The notes under the pieces: model-generated
Told to the model about the DNA's origin: nothing
The model's database searches: none
Seen by the model: the letters and a program-made list of their open reading frames with translations, nothing else
Part shown: positions 17,275-25,989 of the stretch, in pieces
How the letters are laid out: every line of letters starts with the position of its first letter
Numbering within the stretch: position 1 is the stretch's first letter
Made by a program: the position numbers and the translations under genes
Assembly: GCA_049517675.1 (NCBI GenBank)
Contig: JBEKRV010000007.1
Span: 52,161-116,160 of the forward strand
Direction: 5' to 3'
DNA: 64,000 bases
From: Bog-756 sp049517675
GTDB lineage: Bacteria > Actinomycetota > Acidimicrobiia > Acidimicrobiales > RAAP-2

Positions 17275-19560
17275 TCAGCGTGGCCCGACCGGGAGCTCCT
17301 CGGGCACCCGGGGCCGGAACGCCAACTCACCTGCGGGCATCGGCCTGCTGATGCAGTAGCCCTGTGCGATGTCGCAGCCGAAGTCCGACAGGAGGTCGAG
17401 CGTCACGGGATCCTCGATCCCCTCGGCCACGATGCGCAGTCCCATGGCGTGACCGAGTTCGATGGTCGACCTGACGAGGTCCAGGTCCCGGCGGCCCGAG
17501 CCCTCGGTCATCCGGGTGATGAAGGTACGGTCCAGCTTGAGCTCGTGCACGGCCAGATCGCTCAGGTACGCCAACGAGGTGACACCGGCGCCGAAGTCGT
17601 CGATCGAGATGGCGACCCCGAGGGCCTGCAGCTCCTCGAGCACCCGCTGGGCCGTGGCGAACTCGGCGATCACGCACGATTCGGTGATCTCGAGCACCAG
17701 GCCGTCCGCGGTCAGCCCCCGATGACGGAGCACGTCCCCGACCATTCGGACGAAGCCGGGCTCGAGCAGGTTGGAGGGGGACACGTTGACGGCGACGGAG
17801 AACGGCCGGCCCGACGAGCGCCACTCGACACACTGGGTGACCGCCGCGTCGAGGACCCACTCCGTGACCGCCTCCATGAGGCCAGCGTCCTGCGCCAGGG
17901 GGAGGAAGTCGTCGGGGGGGACCAGGCCGAGGCGGGGGTGGGCCCACCGGACCAGGGCCTCGACGGCCAGGATCTCGTGGCTGCGGAGGTCGAGCTGGGG
18001 CTGGTAGTGGAGGATCAGCTGGCCCTCCGCGATGGCCACCCGCAGCTCCTCCAGCAGTCGCATCTGGTTGTGCTCCTCGTCCAGGTCGGAGGTGTAGTTG
18101 GCGTAGGGGACGTGGCCGAGCTTGGCCCGGTACATGGCCACGTCGGCGCACCAGACGAGCCTGGCGCTGTCGGTGGCGTCGGTCGGGGCCACGGCGATCC
18201 CGATGCTGGCGCCGATGGTGGCGCTGACCGCACGGAGGGCGAACGGCTCGTGGAGGCAGTGGGTCAGGCGCTCGGCCACGACGGCCGCGTAGGCGGCGTC
18301 GCCGTCGGCCAGGACCACGGCGAACTCGTCTCCCCCGAGCCGGACGAGCAGGTCCCCGTCGCGCAGTGAGCTCCCGAGCCGTGCGCCGAGCTGGCGGAGG
18401 AGCTCGTCGCCGGCCGGGTGACCGAACGAGTCGTTGATCTCCTTGAACCGGTCGAGGTCGACGAAGAGGAAGGCGAGCGACCGGTCGTCCGGGCCGCCGT
18501 CGCACCCGGCGAAGAACGCGTCGAGCACACCGAACAGGTAGCGCCTGTTCCACAGGCCGGTCAGCTCGTCGGTGAGGGCCTGGCGGTGACGCTCCTGGCT
18601 CAGGAGCCCGAGGCTCCGGACCGACAGCACCAGCCGGATGCCGACGACCAGCAGTGTCGTCGTCGCCAGGGCGAGGGAGAACCGGCCGATCGGGTACAGG
18701 GTGCCCACGAAGAGGATCACGAGCGCCGCGGCGGCGGCGAGTGCCGGGAGCACGAAGCCGGCGGGGCGCTCCAGGATCATCGGGTTCGGCGGACGGGGGC
18801 GAAGCCACACCGCCATGGACAGAAGGACGATCGCCGCCGGCCAGGCCACCGCATTGAGGACCTGGCCGAGGGGCGTCGAACCGAAGGAGTGCTGGAGGAG
18901 GTTCGACGAGTCGCCGAAGACGTTGAGGGTCATCCCGACCGCCATCAGGATCCACGGGGCCTTGCTCCGACCCGACAGCACGGCGAAGCCGCCGACGACG
19001 AGCCCGAGGAGGAGCGCGTCACCGATCGGGAGGGCGAGGTTGACCCAGGTGGCCTCGGAGGTGGCGCCCCCGGGTCGTAAGGCACCGTCGGCGACGAAGG
19101 CCGCACACACCGCGGCCGCCCCCAGTCCGGCGATGGCGCCGTCCAGCCAGTTCGTCGAGTTGATCCGCTGCGACTGTCCCCGCATGAAGAGGACCACGCC
19201 GACATAGGCCAGCGGATAGAAACCGACGTAGAACACGTCGGCCAACGACGGCGACGGCGGTGTGGCCCCCCCGATCGACTGGACGGTCAGGACGACGTCG
19301 CCGGCGGCCCAGGACAGCAGGCTGAGCCCGAGGACGAGGGCGGCCGACCTCCCGGGCCGCCGGAGGAGCGCGCGGGACATGCAGATGCCGCCGGCCACCA
19401 GCTCGACCGCATCGACCGCCCACCCGTCGAGCCAGGTCCAGTAGGTGCTGGGCCCGCGCACCAGCAACAGGACGAGGTACACCAGGATGCTCGCGCCGAG
19501 GAGCGCCAGGGTCGCCCAGACGGCGACCTCGGCCGGACCCGGCTGCCCGTTCGGGAACAT
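17275..19560 (-). CDS. Membrane-bound GGDEF-EAL cyclic-di-GMP enzyme
   Basis: Bifunctional c-di-GMP protein of 761 aa. Residues 1-315 hold about eight hydrophobic helices that form a membrane sensor. A diguanylate cyclase domain (about 328-485) has an intact GGDEF (409-413) preceded at the standard distance by an RDGD inhibitory I-site (400-403). An EAL phosphodiesterase domain follows (about 500-750), with EAL at 534-536 in AVEALVRWAHP and later DDFGAG. Both catalytic signatures look competent. ATG 19560 is chosen because hydrophobicity begins right after it; a GTG 13 codons upstream is possible. c-di-GMP typically governs the motile-sessile switch, so control of the flagellar locus 16 kb away is plausible. 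Confidence 0.95.
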   Translation of the reverse strand: MFPNGQPGPAEVAVWATLALLGASILVYLVLLLVRGPSTYWTWLDGWAVDAVELVAGGICMSRALLRRPGRSAALVLGLSLLSWAAGDVVLTVQSIGGATPPSPSLADVFYVGFYPLAYVGVVLFMRGQSQRINSTNWLDGAIAGLGAAAVCAAFVADGALRPGGATSEATWVNLALPIGDALLLGLVVGGFAVLSGRSKAPWILMAVGMTLNVFGDSSNLLQHSFGSTPLGQVLNAVAWPAAIVLLSMAVWLRPRPPNPMILERPAGFVLPALAAAAALVILFVGTLYPIGRFSLALATTTLLVVGIRLVLSVRSLGLLSQERHRQALTDELTGLWNRRYLFGVLDAFFAGCDGGPDDRSLAFLFVDLDRFKEINDSFGHPAGDELLRQLGARLGSSLRDGDLLVRLGGDEFAVVLADGDAAYAAVVAERLTHCLHEPFALRAVSATIGASIGIAVAPTDATDSARLVWCADVAMYRAKLGHVPYANYTSDLDEEHNQMRLLEELRVAIAEGQLILHYQPQLDLRSHEILAVEALVRWAHPRLGLVPPDDFLPLAQDAGLMEAVTEWVLDAAVTQCVEWRSSGRPFSVAVNVSPSNLLEPGFVRMVGDVLRHRGLTADGLVLEITESCVIAEFATAQRVLEELQALGVAISIDDFGAGVTSLAYLSDLAVHELKLDRTFITRMTEGSGRRDLDLVRSTIELGHAMGLRIVAEGIEDPVTLDLLSDFGCDIAQGYCISRPMPAGELAFRPRVPEELPVGPR

Positions 19561-19722
19561 TCCCGTACGGCGCCGGCGGTCGGACAGGACTCGGCTCACC
19601 TCGTGACGGTCGGCGCCCAGGCCGGACAACTTGAGTCCGAAACCCTGGCGCACCGTCGGGACGCCGGTCCGATGGTCTCCCGGGAGCTCGCCTCGGACCT
19701 CGGGCGAGTAACTTCGCACGGC

Positions 19723-20760
19723 ATGGGACGAGCCGACGGAACCACGACTCCGGCAGACGACGGCTTCCGCATGCCGCCCGAGACCGCCCGCCACGAACGC
19801 ACGCTCATGGGCTGGCCGTGCCGGACCGAGCTGTGGAAGGAGCAGATCGCCAGCGCCCGGAGCCAGTACGCCGGTGTCGCCAACGCCGTCGCCGAGTTCG
19901 AGCCCGTCACCATGGTGGTCACGGATGCCGGGGCCGCAGCCGGGGCCCGGGCGATGCTCAGCGCAGCCGTCGAGATCATCGAGCTCCCGCTCGACGACTC
20001 CTGGATGCGGGACAACGGCCCGTTCTTCACCCTCGACTCCACCGGACGGAGGGCCGGAGTCCACTTCCGCTTCAACGCATGGGGACAGAAGTTCGAGGGC
20101 TGGTCGAGGGACGAGGCGGCCGGCGGCGCCCTGGCCCGCCGCTTCGGCGACGTCGCCTACGAGATGCCCGTCGTCCTCGAGGGTGGCTCGGTCATCATGG
20201 ATGCCGCCGGCCAGGTCCTGACCACCGAGCAGTGCCTCCTCAATCCCAACCGCAACCCGGAACTGGACCGGGACGGCATCGAGCGCGCCCTGCGCGACGG
20301 GCTGGGGGCGACCGGGGTGGTGTGGCTCGCGAACGGCGAGGCCGAGGACCGCGACACCGACGGCCACATCGACGGCATCGCCGTGATCACCGACAGCAAT
20401 GCCCTGATCCTGCTCTCCCGGCCCCCGGGCGATCCCGACCACGAGCCCATGGCCGACAACCGTGCACGGGCCGTCGCCGCCGGGTACGAGGTGATCGACT
20501 TCCCGGTGCTGGCCCACGACGTGGTCGACGGCGAACGCGTCTCCCACTCGTACCTGAACCTCTATCTGTGCAACGGGGCGGCGATCGTGCCGACGGCCGG
20601 TGGGCCGTCGGCCGGCGAGGACGAGGAGGCGGTCGAACGCCTCCGGGAGGCCCTGCCGGGTCGCGAGGTCGTGGGTGTCCCGGCGCTGGTCGTCGCCTAC
20701 GGCGGGGGCGGCCCCCACTGCATCACCCAGCAGGTACCGGCGCGGGTGGGCGGCCCGTGA
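19723..20760 (+). CDS. aguA: Agmatine deiminase
   Basis: Converts agmatine to N-carbamoylputrescine and ammonia (EC 3.5.3.12); 345 aa. Family features are the early MPPETARHERTLMGWP, LDDSWMRDNGP around the first catalytic Asp, EGGSVIMDAAGQVLTTEQCL, DTDGHIDG with the catalytic His-Asp, and the nucleophile at about Cys333 in GGGGPHCITQQ. Start ATG 19723; the longer frame upstream lacks homology. The stop overlaps the aguB start by 4 bp (GTGA), so the two are translationally coupled. The pair converts decarboxylated arginine to putrescine. Confidence 0.96.
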   Translation: MGRADGTTTPADDGFRMPPETARHERTLMGWPCRTELWKEQIASARSQYAGVANAVAEFEPVTMVVTDAGAAAGARAMLSAAVEIIELPLDDSWMRDNGPFFTLDSTGRRAGVHFRFNAWGQKFEGWSRDEAAGGALARRFGDVAYEMPVVLEGGSVIMDAAGQVLTTEQCLLNPNRNPELDRDGIERALRDGLGATGVVWLANGEAEDRDTDGHIDGIAVITDSNALILLSRPPGDPDHEPMADNRARAVAAGYEVIDFPVLAHDVVDGERVSHSYLNLYLCNGAAIVPTAGGPSAGEDEEAVERLREALPGREVVGVPALVVAYGGGGPHCITQQVPARVGGP

Positions 20761-21692
20761 GACTGGTCTCGGCGGCCCCGGGGATCTCCTACGCCCGGGT
20801 GGGAGACGAGCCCCCGACCCTGTTCACGGTGGGGCTGGTCCAGCACCGCTGGCACCCCGACCCCGAGGAGCACCGCACGGCACTGGCCGGGGGGATCCGC
20901 CAGGCGGTGGACGCCGGCGCCCGGCTCGTGTGTCTCCAGGAACTCACCCTGTCGCCGTACGTCGCGGTGACCCCGGACGGCCCGAGGCCCGGGGTCGAGC
21001 CCGAACCCCTGGACGGAGGTCCGACGACGGTCTTCGCCGCGGCGCTCGCCGCCGAGACCGGGGCCTACGTGCACGCGTCCCTGTGGGAGGCCCGCCCCGG
21101 CCACGCGCTCGGCTACAACACCGCGGTGGTCCTCGCCCCTGACGGCTCGCTGGCCGCACGGACCAGGAAGCTGCACATCCCGGTGACGGCGGGCTACTAC
21201 GAGGACCGCTACTTCGCGCCCGGCCCGGCGGCGGAGGCCTTCCGGCCGTTCACCATCGCCGACGCGTCGGTCGGCTTCCCCACCTGTTGGGACCAGTGGT
21301 TTCCCGAGCTGGCCCGGGCCTACTCGCTGGCCGGGGCGGAGGTGCTCGTCTACCCGACGGCGATCGGCTCCGAGCCCGACCACCCCGGGTTCGACACCGA
21401 GCCCCTGTGGGAGACGGTGATCCTCGGGAACGGGATCGCCAACGGGACCTTCATGGTGGCCGTCAACCGAATCGGCACCGAGGGTCCCCTCACGTTCTAC
21501 GGGTCGTCGTTCATCTCCGATCCCTATGGCCGCAAGATGGTCCAGGCGCCCCGCGACGAGCCGGCGGTTCTGGTGGCCGGGCTCGACCTCGCCCAGCGAC
21601 GCGACTGGCTCGCCCTCTTCCCCTTCCTCGCGACCCGGCGGCCCGACGCCTACGGGGTCCTGTCGGACCGGCCCGCCGGACCCGACGCGTAG
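20757..21692 (+). CDS. aguB: N-carbamoylputrescine amidase (nitrilase superfamily)
   Basis: Hydrolyses N-carbamoylputrescine to putrescine, CO2 and ammonia (EC 3.5.1.53); 311 aa. The nitrilase triad is visible: Glu62 in CLQELTLSPY, Lys138 in TRKLHIPV and Cys177 in GFPTCWDQWFPE. CWDQWFPE is typical of the AguB branch rather than of generic amidases. GTG 20757 overlaps the aguA stop (GTGA). The context with agmatine deiminase makes the substrate assignment strong. Putrescine produced here could feed polyamine synthesis or succinate. Confidence 0.95.
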   Translation: MRLVSAAPGISYARVGDEPPTLFTVGLVQHRWHPDPEEHRTALAGGIRQAVDAGARLVCLQELTLSPYVAVTPDGPRPGVEPEPLDGGPTTVFAAALAAETGAYVHASLWEARPGHALGYNTAVVLAPDGSLAARTRKLHIPVTAGYYEDRYFAPGPAAEAFRPFTIADASVGFPTCWDQWFPELARAYSLAGAEVLVYPTAIGSEPDHPGFDTEPLWETVILGNGIANGTFMVAVNRIGTEGPLTFYGSSFISDPYGRKMVQAPRDEPAVLVAGLDLAQRRDWLALFPFLATRRPDAYGVLSDRPAGPDA

Positions 21693-21721
21693 ACCGGCGG
21701 GGGAGGGGGCCGTCCCGCCGC

Positions 21722-22261
21722 TCACTCCGCGGCCGTCGAACCCCCGTCCATGATCAGGCACGTGCCCGAGGCCTCGGCCAGGAGCCGACCGTCGCCGTCG
21801 GCGACCTCCGCCCTGGCGAACGCCACCCGCCGGCCCGGCTTCACCACCAGCCCGGTGGCCACGATCACCCCGGTGGCGACCGTGAGGGGTCGCAGGTAGC
21901 CCACCTGGAGGTCGATCGAGGTGTAGCCGACGCCAGGCCCCAGCGTGGTGTGCACCGCGCAGCCGATCACCGTGTCGGCCAACGTGCACACCACCCCGCC
22001 GTGGACCATGCCGATCGGGTTGTAGACCGACTCGTCCGGCTCGTACTCGAAGACGACCCGCCCGGGCTCGATCTCCCAGATCGCCATCCCGAGCAGCGAG
22101 GCCATGGGGGGAGGGGGTAGGCCACCGGCGCGCAGGGCGCGGAGGAGGTCGAGGCCGCCCATGGTCGACACCGCCGCGGCGATGACCGACGGGTCGTACC
22201 AGGACACCACCTTGGACCTCGGCGCCCCCCAGCCGTCCGGCGACAGCTCGACGGCGCTCAT
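21722..22261 (-). CDS. PaaI-type hotdog-fold thioesterase
   Basis: A 179-aa acyl-CoA thioesterase-like protein with a single hotdog domain. The signature NPIGMVHGGVVCTLADTVIG (about 82-101) contains the HGG and the acidic catalytic position of the PaaI/DUF4442 group, followed by the YLRPLT strand and RRVAFARAEV. There is no signal peptide. Its ATG overlaps the stop of the MFS gene by 4 bp (22258-22261), so it is the second gene of that operon. It may hydrolyse a CoA thioester of the exported or detoxified compound; the substrate is unknown. Confidence 0.87.
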   Translation of the reverse strand: MSAVELSPDGWGAPRSKVVSWYDPSVIAAAVSTMGGLDLLRALRAGGLPPPPMASLLGMAIWEIEPGRVVFEYEPDESVYNPIGMVHGGVVCTLADTVIGCAVHTTLGPGVGYTSIDLQVGYLRPLTVATGVIVATGLVVKPGRRVAFARAEVADGDGRLLAEASGTCLIMDGGSTAAE

Positions 22262-23748
22262 GCCGGCCCCGCCACGGCGGTGACCGGTGCGGGGACGACC
22301 GGTGCGTCCGTGACCGCGATCGCGCCCCCCGACGCCACCCGGGCCGGGCCCGGCGGGCCGAACAGGGTGCTGACCAGGCCCGACGAGACCGCCATGGCGG
22401 CCACGAACCACCACAGGTGGTGGAAGTGGGCCACCGCGTCGGCCGCTCCCGACGGTGTCCCGAGGATCGCCACCAGCACGGCGATCCCGAGGGCACCGCC
22501 GACCTGGCGGGCCGTCTGGTTGACCGCACTCCCGACCGCGAACCGGTCGGGGTGGAGGCTCGACACCGCCGCCGCACTCAGCACCGGGAACGTGAGCCCG
22601 ATCCCCAGTCCGACCACCAGCGTCCCCGGCAGCCAGACGGCCAGGTACTCGGCCCGCGGGCCCACGTACGTCGCATACCAGACCAGTCCGGCGGCGAAGA
22701 CCGTGAACCCGCTCAGGAGCACCCGTCGGAACCCGTACCGCCCGGCCATCGTGCCGGCCGGGCCCGCCACCACCGCCACCACCAACGGGCCCGGGGTCAC
22801 GGCCACGCCGGCCCGCAGGATCGTGTAGTGCCACACGCCGGTGAGGAACAAGATGTTGCCCAGCAGCATGGCGAAGAATCCCATGGCGTAGAGGAGCGCA
22901 GCCGTGTTGGCCACGCTGAAGGACCGGGACCGGAAGAGCGCGAGGTCGAGGACGGGCTCGGCGTGCCGGGAGGACCGGCGGAGGAAGACGGCGCCCAGCA
23001 CGGCCGCTGCCGCGAAGGCACCGACGACCCAGCCGCTCGACCAGCCCCAACCCGGTCCCTCGGAGATGGCGAGCACCAGGGCGGCCAGGGCCGCGCTGAG
23101 CAGGACCACGCCCGCGTAGTCGGGCGTCGACCCGGTGGTGTCCCCGCGTCGGGGCGACAGGACGCCGCGGCCGGCCACCCACGCCACCAGCCCGATGGGG
23201 AGGTTGACGAAGAAGGCCGCCCTCCAGCCGAACCCGGTGATCAGGACGGCACCGAGCGACGGCCCGGTGGCCACGGCCAGCGCACCGATGCCGCCCCACA
23301 GGGCCACGACCTGGGACCGCCGTTCGCTCGGGAAGGCGGCGAGGAGCAGCCCCAGCGACGAAGGAAGGAGGGCGGCGGCCCCGACCCCCTGCACCAGGCG
23401 TCCGGCGATCAGCAGCGGCACCGACGGGGCCAGGCCGGCCAGGCCCGACCCCAGGCAGAACACGGCGAGTCCGGCGAAGAACACCCGGCGGCTGCCCAGG
23501 CGGTCGGCGGTGCGGCCGGCCACCACCAGCAGGGACCCGAAGACGATGCTGTAGCCGGTGATGACCCAGGCGAGCGAAGCCGGGGCGTCCCCACGGAACG
23601 ACCGCTCGAGGGCCGGGAAGGCCACGTTGACGATGGAGAGGTCGAGCGAGGCCATGAACGCACCGAGGGCGGTCACCACGAAGATCCTCCGGAGGCGCCG
23701 CCGGGCCCGATGGTCGACAGCCGGTTCGGGGGCAGTCAGTTCTGTCAT
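22258..23748 (-). CDS. MFS drug efflux transporter, DHA2 (EmrB/QacA) type
   Basis: A 496-aa proton-coupled multidrug-type exporter with about 14 hydrophobic helices. The motif-A-like loop ADRLGSRRVF follows helix 2, and the DHA2-type helix-1 pattern ALGAFMASLDLSIVNVAFPAL is clear. I chose ATG 23748 (MTELTAPEP) over an ATG 36 bp upstream because a promoter reading TTGCAT-N17-TACCGT ends about 7 nt before it, which implies a leaderless mRNA. The HxlR regulator gene is divergent, and the facing -35 boxes form an inverted repeat. A thioesterase follows in the same operon. Confidence 0.93.
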   Translation of the reverse strand: MTELTAPEPAVDHRARRRLRRIFVVTALGAFMASLDLSIVNVAFPALERSFRGDAPASLAWVITGYSIVFGSLLVVAGRTADRLGSRRVFFAGLAVFCLGSGLAGLAPSVPLLIAGRLVQGVGAAALLPSSLGLLLAAFPSERRSQVVALWGGIGALAVATGPSLGAVLITGFGWRAAFFVNLPIGLVAWVAGRGVLSPRRGDTTGSTPDYAGVVLLSAALAALVLAISEGPGWGWSSGWVVGAFAAAAVLGAVFLRRSSRHAEPVLDLALFRSRSFSVANTAALLYAMGFFAMLLGNILFLTGVWHYTILRAGVAVTPGPLVVAVVAGPAGTMAGRYGFRRVLLSGFTVFAAGLVWYATYVGPRAEYLAVWLPGTLVVGLGIGLTFPVLSAAAVSSLHPDRFAVGSAVNQTARQVGGALGIAVLVAILGTPSGAADAVAHFHHLWWFVAAMAVSSGLVSTLFGPPGPARVASGGAIAVTDAPVVPAPVTAVAGPA

Positions 23749-23766
23749 ACAACGCACGGTAACCCA

Positions 23767-23784
23767 TTGCGTTCCATTATGCAA
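23767..23784. promoter_or_regulatory. Shared operator / divergent promoters for MFS and HxlR genes
   Basis: An inverted repeat TTGC-N10-GCAA is formed by the two facing -35 boxes. On plus, TTGCGT (23767-23772), 17 bp and TAATCT (23790-23795) lead to the hxlR-type start at 23802. On minus, TTGCAT, 17 bp and TACCGT lead to the MFS start at 23748. Both transcripts would be leaderless, and a regulator bound here would block both promoters. Confidence 0.55.
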
Positions 23785-23801
23785 CCCACTAATCTCGGGT
23801 C

Positions 23802-24290
23802 ATGGAACGGAAGAGCTTCGCCGGCATGGACTGCTCGGTGGCCCAGTGCCTCGAGGTGGTCGGCGAGTGGTGGAGCATGCTCATCGTGCGGGACGCGTTC
23901 CTCGGCGTGACCCGGTTCGAGGACTTCCAGCGCCGACTCGGGATCTCGCGCAACATCCTCCAGCAACGCCTGTCCACGCTGGTCGACGCCGGCGTCCTGG
24001 TCCGGGTCCCCTACTCCGAGCACCCGCCTCGCTCCGACTACCGCCTCACCGACAAGGGGCGCGATCTCTGGCCCGTGCTCACCGCCATGCGCCAGTGGGG
24101 CGACCGCTACGCCGCGCCGGACGGTCCGCCCATCGAGGTCACCCACACGGCGTGCGGGTCCACCGCCCCCGCCGTGCTGGTCTGCGGGTCGTGCGGCGAG
24201 CCCGTGGGTCCGAGGGACGTCCTCGCGTCACCGGGCCCGGGCCGCGAGGGCGTCGGGCTGATCCCCCGGAGGGCGGGCCGGTCCGGCTGA
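23802..24290 (+). CDS. HxlR family transcriptional regulator
   Basis: A winged helix-turn-helix regulator of 162 aa. Residues about 8-100 match the HxlR domain: CSVAQCLEVVGEWWSMLIVRDAF, then FEDFQRRLGISRNILQQRLS (recognition helix) and the wing SEHPPRSDYRLTDKG. Cys11 and Cys16 near the N-terminus could be redox- or electrophile-sensing, as in other HxlR proteins. A C-terminal extension holds a CGSCG zinc-like motif. It probably represses the divergent MFS-thioesterase operon. Its last 63 bp overlap the 3' end of the convergent metal-permease gene. Confidence 0.92.
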   Translation: MERKSFAGMDCSVAQCLEVVGEWWSMLIVRDAFLGVTRFEDFQRRLGISRNILQQRLSTLVDAGVLVRVPYSEHPPRSDYRLTDKGRDLWPVLTAMRQWGDRYAAPDGPPIEVTHTACGSTAPAVLVCGSCGEPVGPRDVLASPGPGREGVGLIPRRAGRSG

Positions 24291-25097
24291 TCGCACCACC
24301 GGGCCCCGACGGTCGCCGTGCCATGCCCGGTACGCACGTCCGGCGCCGTAGCCGGCCGCGCTGAACGCCCCCACGTAGAACCCCACCGGCCAGTCGGTCA
24401 CGTAGGCCGCGGCGATCGCCGACCAGACCGTGACCAGCGCGATCACCACCGATCCGACGAGGGCCCGCACCGGCTTGTCGGTGAGGCACCGGGCGGCGGC
24501 CGGGGGGCCGATCATCAGCGTGAAGATCAACAGCGCGCCCACCACCGGAACGGTCATCGTCGTGGCGCAGGCCACGATCAGGAGGAACAGCATGTCGACC
24601 CGGTGGGGGCGCAGTCCGCGGGCCTCGGCGATCTCGGGCACGACCGAGGTGAGCATGAGCCGCCGGTAGAGGGTGGCCACGGCGGCGATGCACACCAGCC
24701 CGAGGAGGGCCACGGGCAGGATCTCGCTCGAGCTGACCCCCAGGATCTCCCCGAACAGCAGGGAGAAGATCTCCGGCTCGTACTCGGTACTCTGACTGAG
24801 GAAGGCGGCACCGAGGGCGAGCATCATCACCAGGGTGAGGGCGGTCACCACGTCCGGCCGGCCGCGTCGCCCGAGCTTTGCGATGCCGAGTGCCGCCGCC
24901 GCCGAGAACACGCCGAGTCCGATGAGGGGATTGACGCCGATCAGGTTCGCCCCGGCGGCACCGGCGAATGCTCCGTTCGGGATGGCGTGGGCCGGAAAGG
25001 CCGCCCCCCGCAGCACGACGAAGAAGCCGACCACGCCGGCCACGATCGCCACGATGGTGGCGATCTCCCACGCGTTGACCATGAAGCCCGAGAACAT
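24228..25097 (-). CDS. Metal ABC transporter permease (ZnuB/MntB family), second subunit
   Basis: Integral membrane subunit of a class A-I (Zn/Mn/Fe) ABC importer; 289 aa with about eight hydrophobic helices. The characteristic GRGAAFPAHAIPNGAFAG-like segment and SEVPEIAEARGLRP-type cytoplasmic loop are recognisable, with VPVVGALLIFTLMIGPPAAA as the core helix pair. ATG 25097 overlaps the stop of the preceding permease gene by one base (TGATG). The C-terminal 21 codons are antisense to the HxlR gene end. Together with the other permease it probably forms a heterodimeric channel. Confidence 0.92.
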   Translation of the reverse strand: MFSGFMVNAWEIATIVAIVAGVVGFFVVLRGAAFPAHAIPNGAFAGAAGANLIGVNPLIGLGVFSAAAALGIAKLGRRGRPDVVTALTLVMMLALGAAFLSQSTEYEPEIFSLLFGEILGVSSSEILPVALLGLVCIAAVATLYRRLMLTSVVPEIAEARGLRPHRVDMLFLLIVACATTMTVPVVGALLIFTLMIGPPAAARCLTDKPVRALVGSVVIALVTVWSAIAAAYVTDWPVGFYVGAFSAAGYGAGRAYRAWHGDRRGPVVRSAGPARPPGDQPDALAARAR

Positions 25098-25984
25098 CAG
25101 GCGGTCACCTCCGGCCCGGCGTCCCGTCGACCCACGAACCGCCGGACGGGCGGCAGCCCCGACACCAGGTAGCCGGTGACCGTGAGCGCCACGATGAAGA
25201 AGCTGACGGGAAGGCCCTGGCTCGACGGGTCCCAGTAGTCGCTGTCGTAGGCGAGCAGGATGCCGAGCAGCGTCGTCGCCACGCCCAGGACGCACGCCAC
25301 CCCGATCGACACTCGGAGTGACCGGGTGATCCGCAGCGCCGTGGCCGCGGGCCCGATGAGCAGGGCCGTCGACAGGATCGACCCGATGGCGATCGACGAC
25401 AGGCCGACGGCGACGGCCATGGCCAGCATGAACACCAGGCCGACCGCCCGGATGCGGATCCCCCGGGCCGCGGCCAGCTCGTTGGAGACCGAACTGAGCA
25501 GCAGTGGGCGGTAGATCACGGCGACGGTGGCCACGGTCAGGACGCTCAGGACGGCGATCACCGGGACGAGCGAGGGGTCCACCGTGAAGATGGACCCGAA
25601 CAGGATCTGCTGGGTCGCGCCGGTGGTGGCGCTCTTCGTGGTATCGAGATAGAGGAACAGCGCGGCCAGTCCGGTGGCGGCCCCCAGCACGATGCCGGTG
25701 GCCAGGTCGCGGCTGCGGACCCGCTGGACCCCGATGAGTTCCATCGCCCCCGCTCCGAGGACGCCGCCGCCTACGAAGCCGAGGAGCGGGCCGATCCCCA
25801 GGTAGAAGGCTCCGGAGCCTCCCGTGGTGGCCACGTCGGTCAGCGCGTGCCCGGCGAAGGATTGGCTGCGGACGACGGTGAAGACCCCGACGACGGCGGA
25901 CACCACCGCGGTCACCGCCCCGATGACGGCGGCCGTCCGCACCGGTCCGCTGCCGAAGAACCCGGGCTCGAAGAGGAGGTGCAC
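25097..25984 (-). CDS. Metal ABC transporter permease (ZnuB/MntB family), first subunit
   Basis: A 295-aa permease paralogous to the next gene. About eight membrane helices are visible with the family pattern RSQSFAGHALTDVATTGGSGAF near the N-terminus and SSIAIGSILSTALLIGPAATAL in the second half. It lies 5 bp behind the ATPase gene and overlaps the second permease gene by one base. Two different permease genes in one cluster are usual in actinobacterial Zn/Mn importers. The metal itself cannot be told from the permease. Confidence 0.92.
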   Translation of the reverse strand: MHLLFEPGFFGSGPVRTAAVIGAVTAVVSAVVGVFTVVRSQSFAGHALTDVATTGGSGAFYLGIGPLLGFVGGGVLGAGAMELIGVQRVRSRDLATGIVLGAATGLAALFLYLDTTKSATTGATQQILFGSIFTVDPSLVPVIAVLSVLTVATVAVIYRPLLLSSVSNELAAARGIRIRAVGLVFMLAMAVAVGLSSIAIGSILSTALLIGPAATALRITRSLRVSIGVACVLGVATTLLGILLAYDSDYWDPSSQGLPVSFFIVALTVTGYLVSGLPPVRRFVGRRDAGPEVTA

Positions 25985-25989
25985 GGCGC

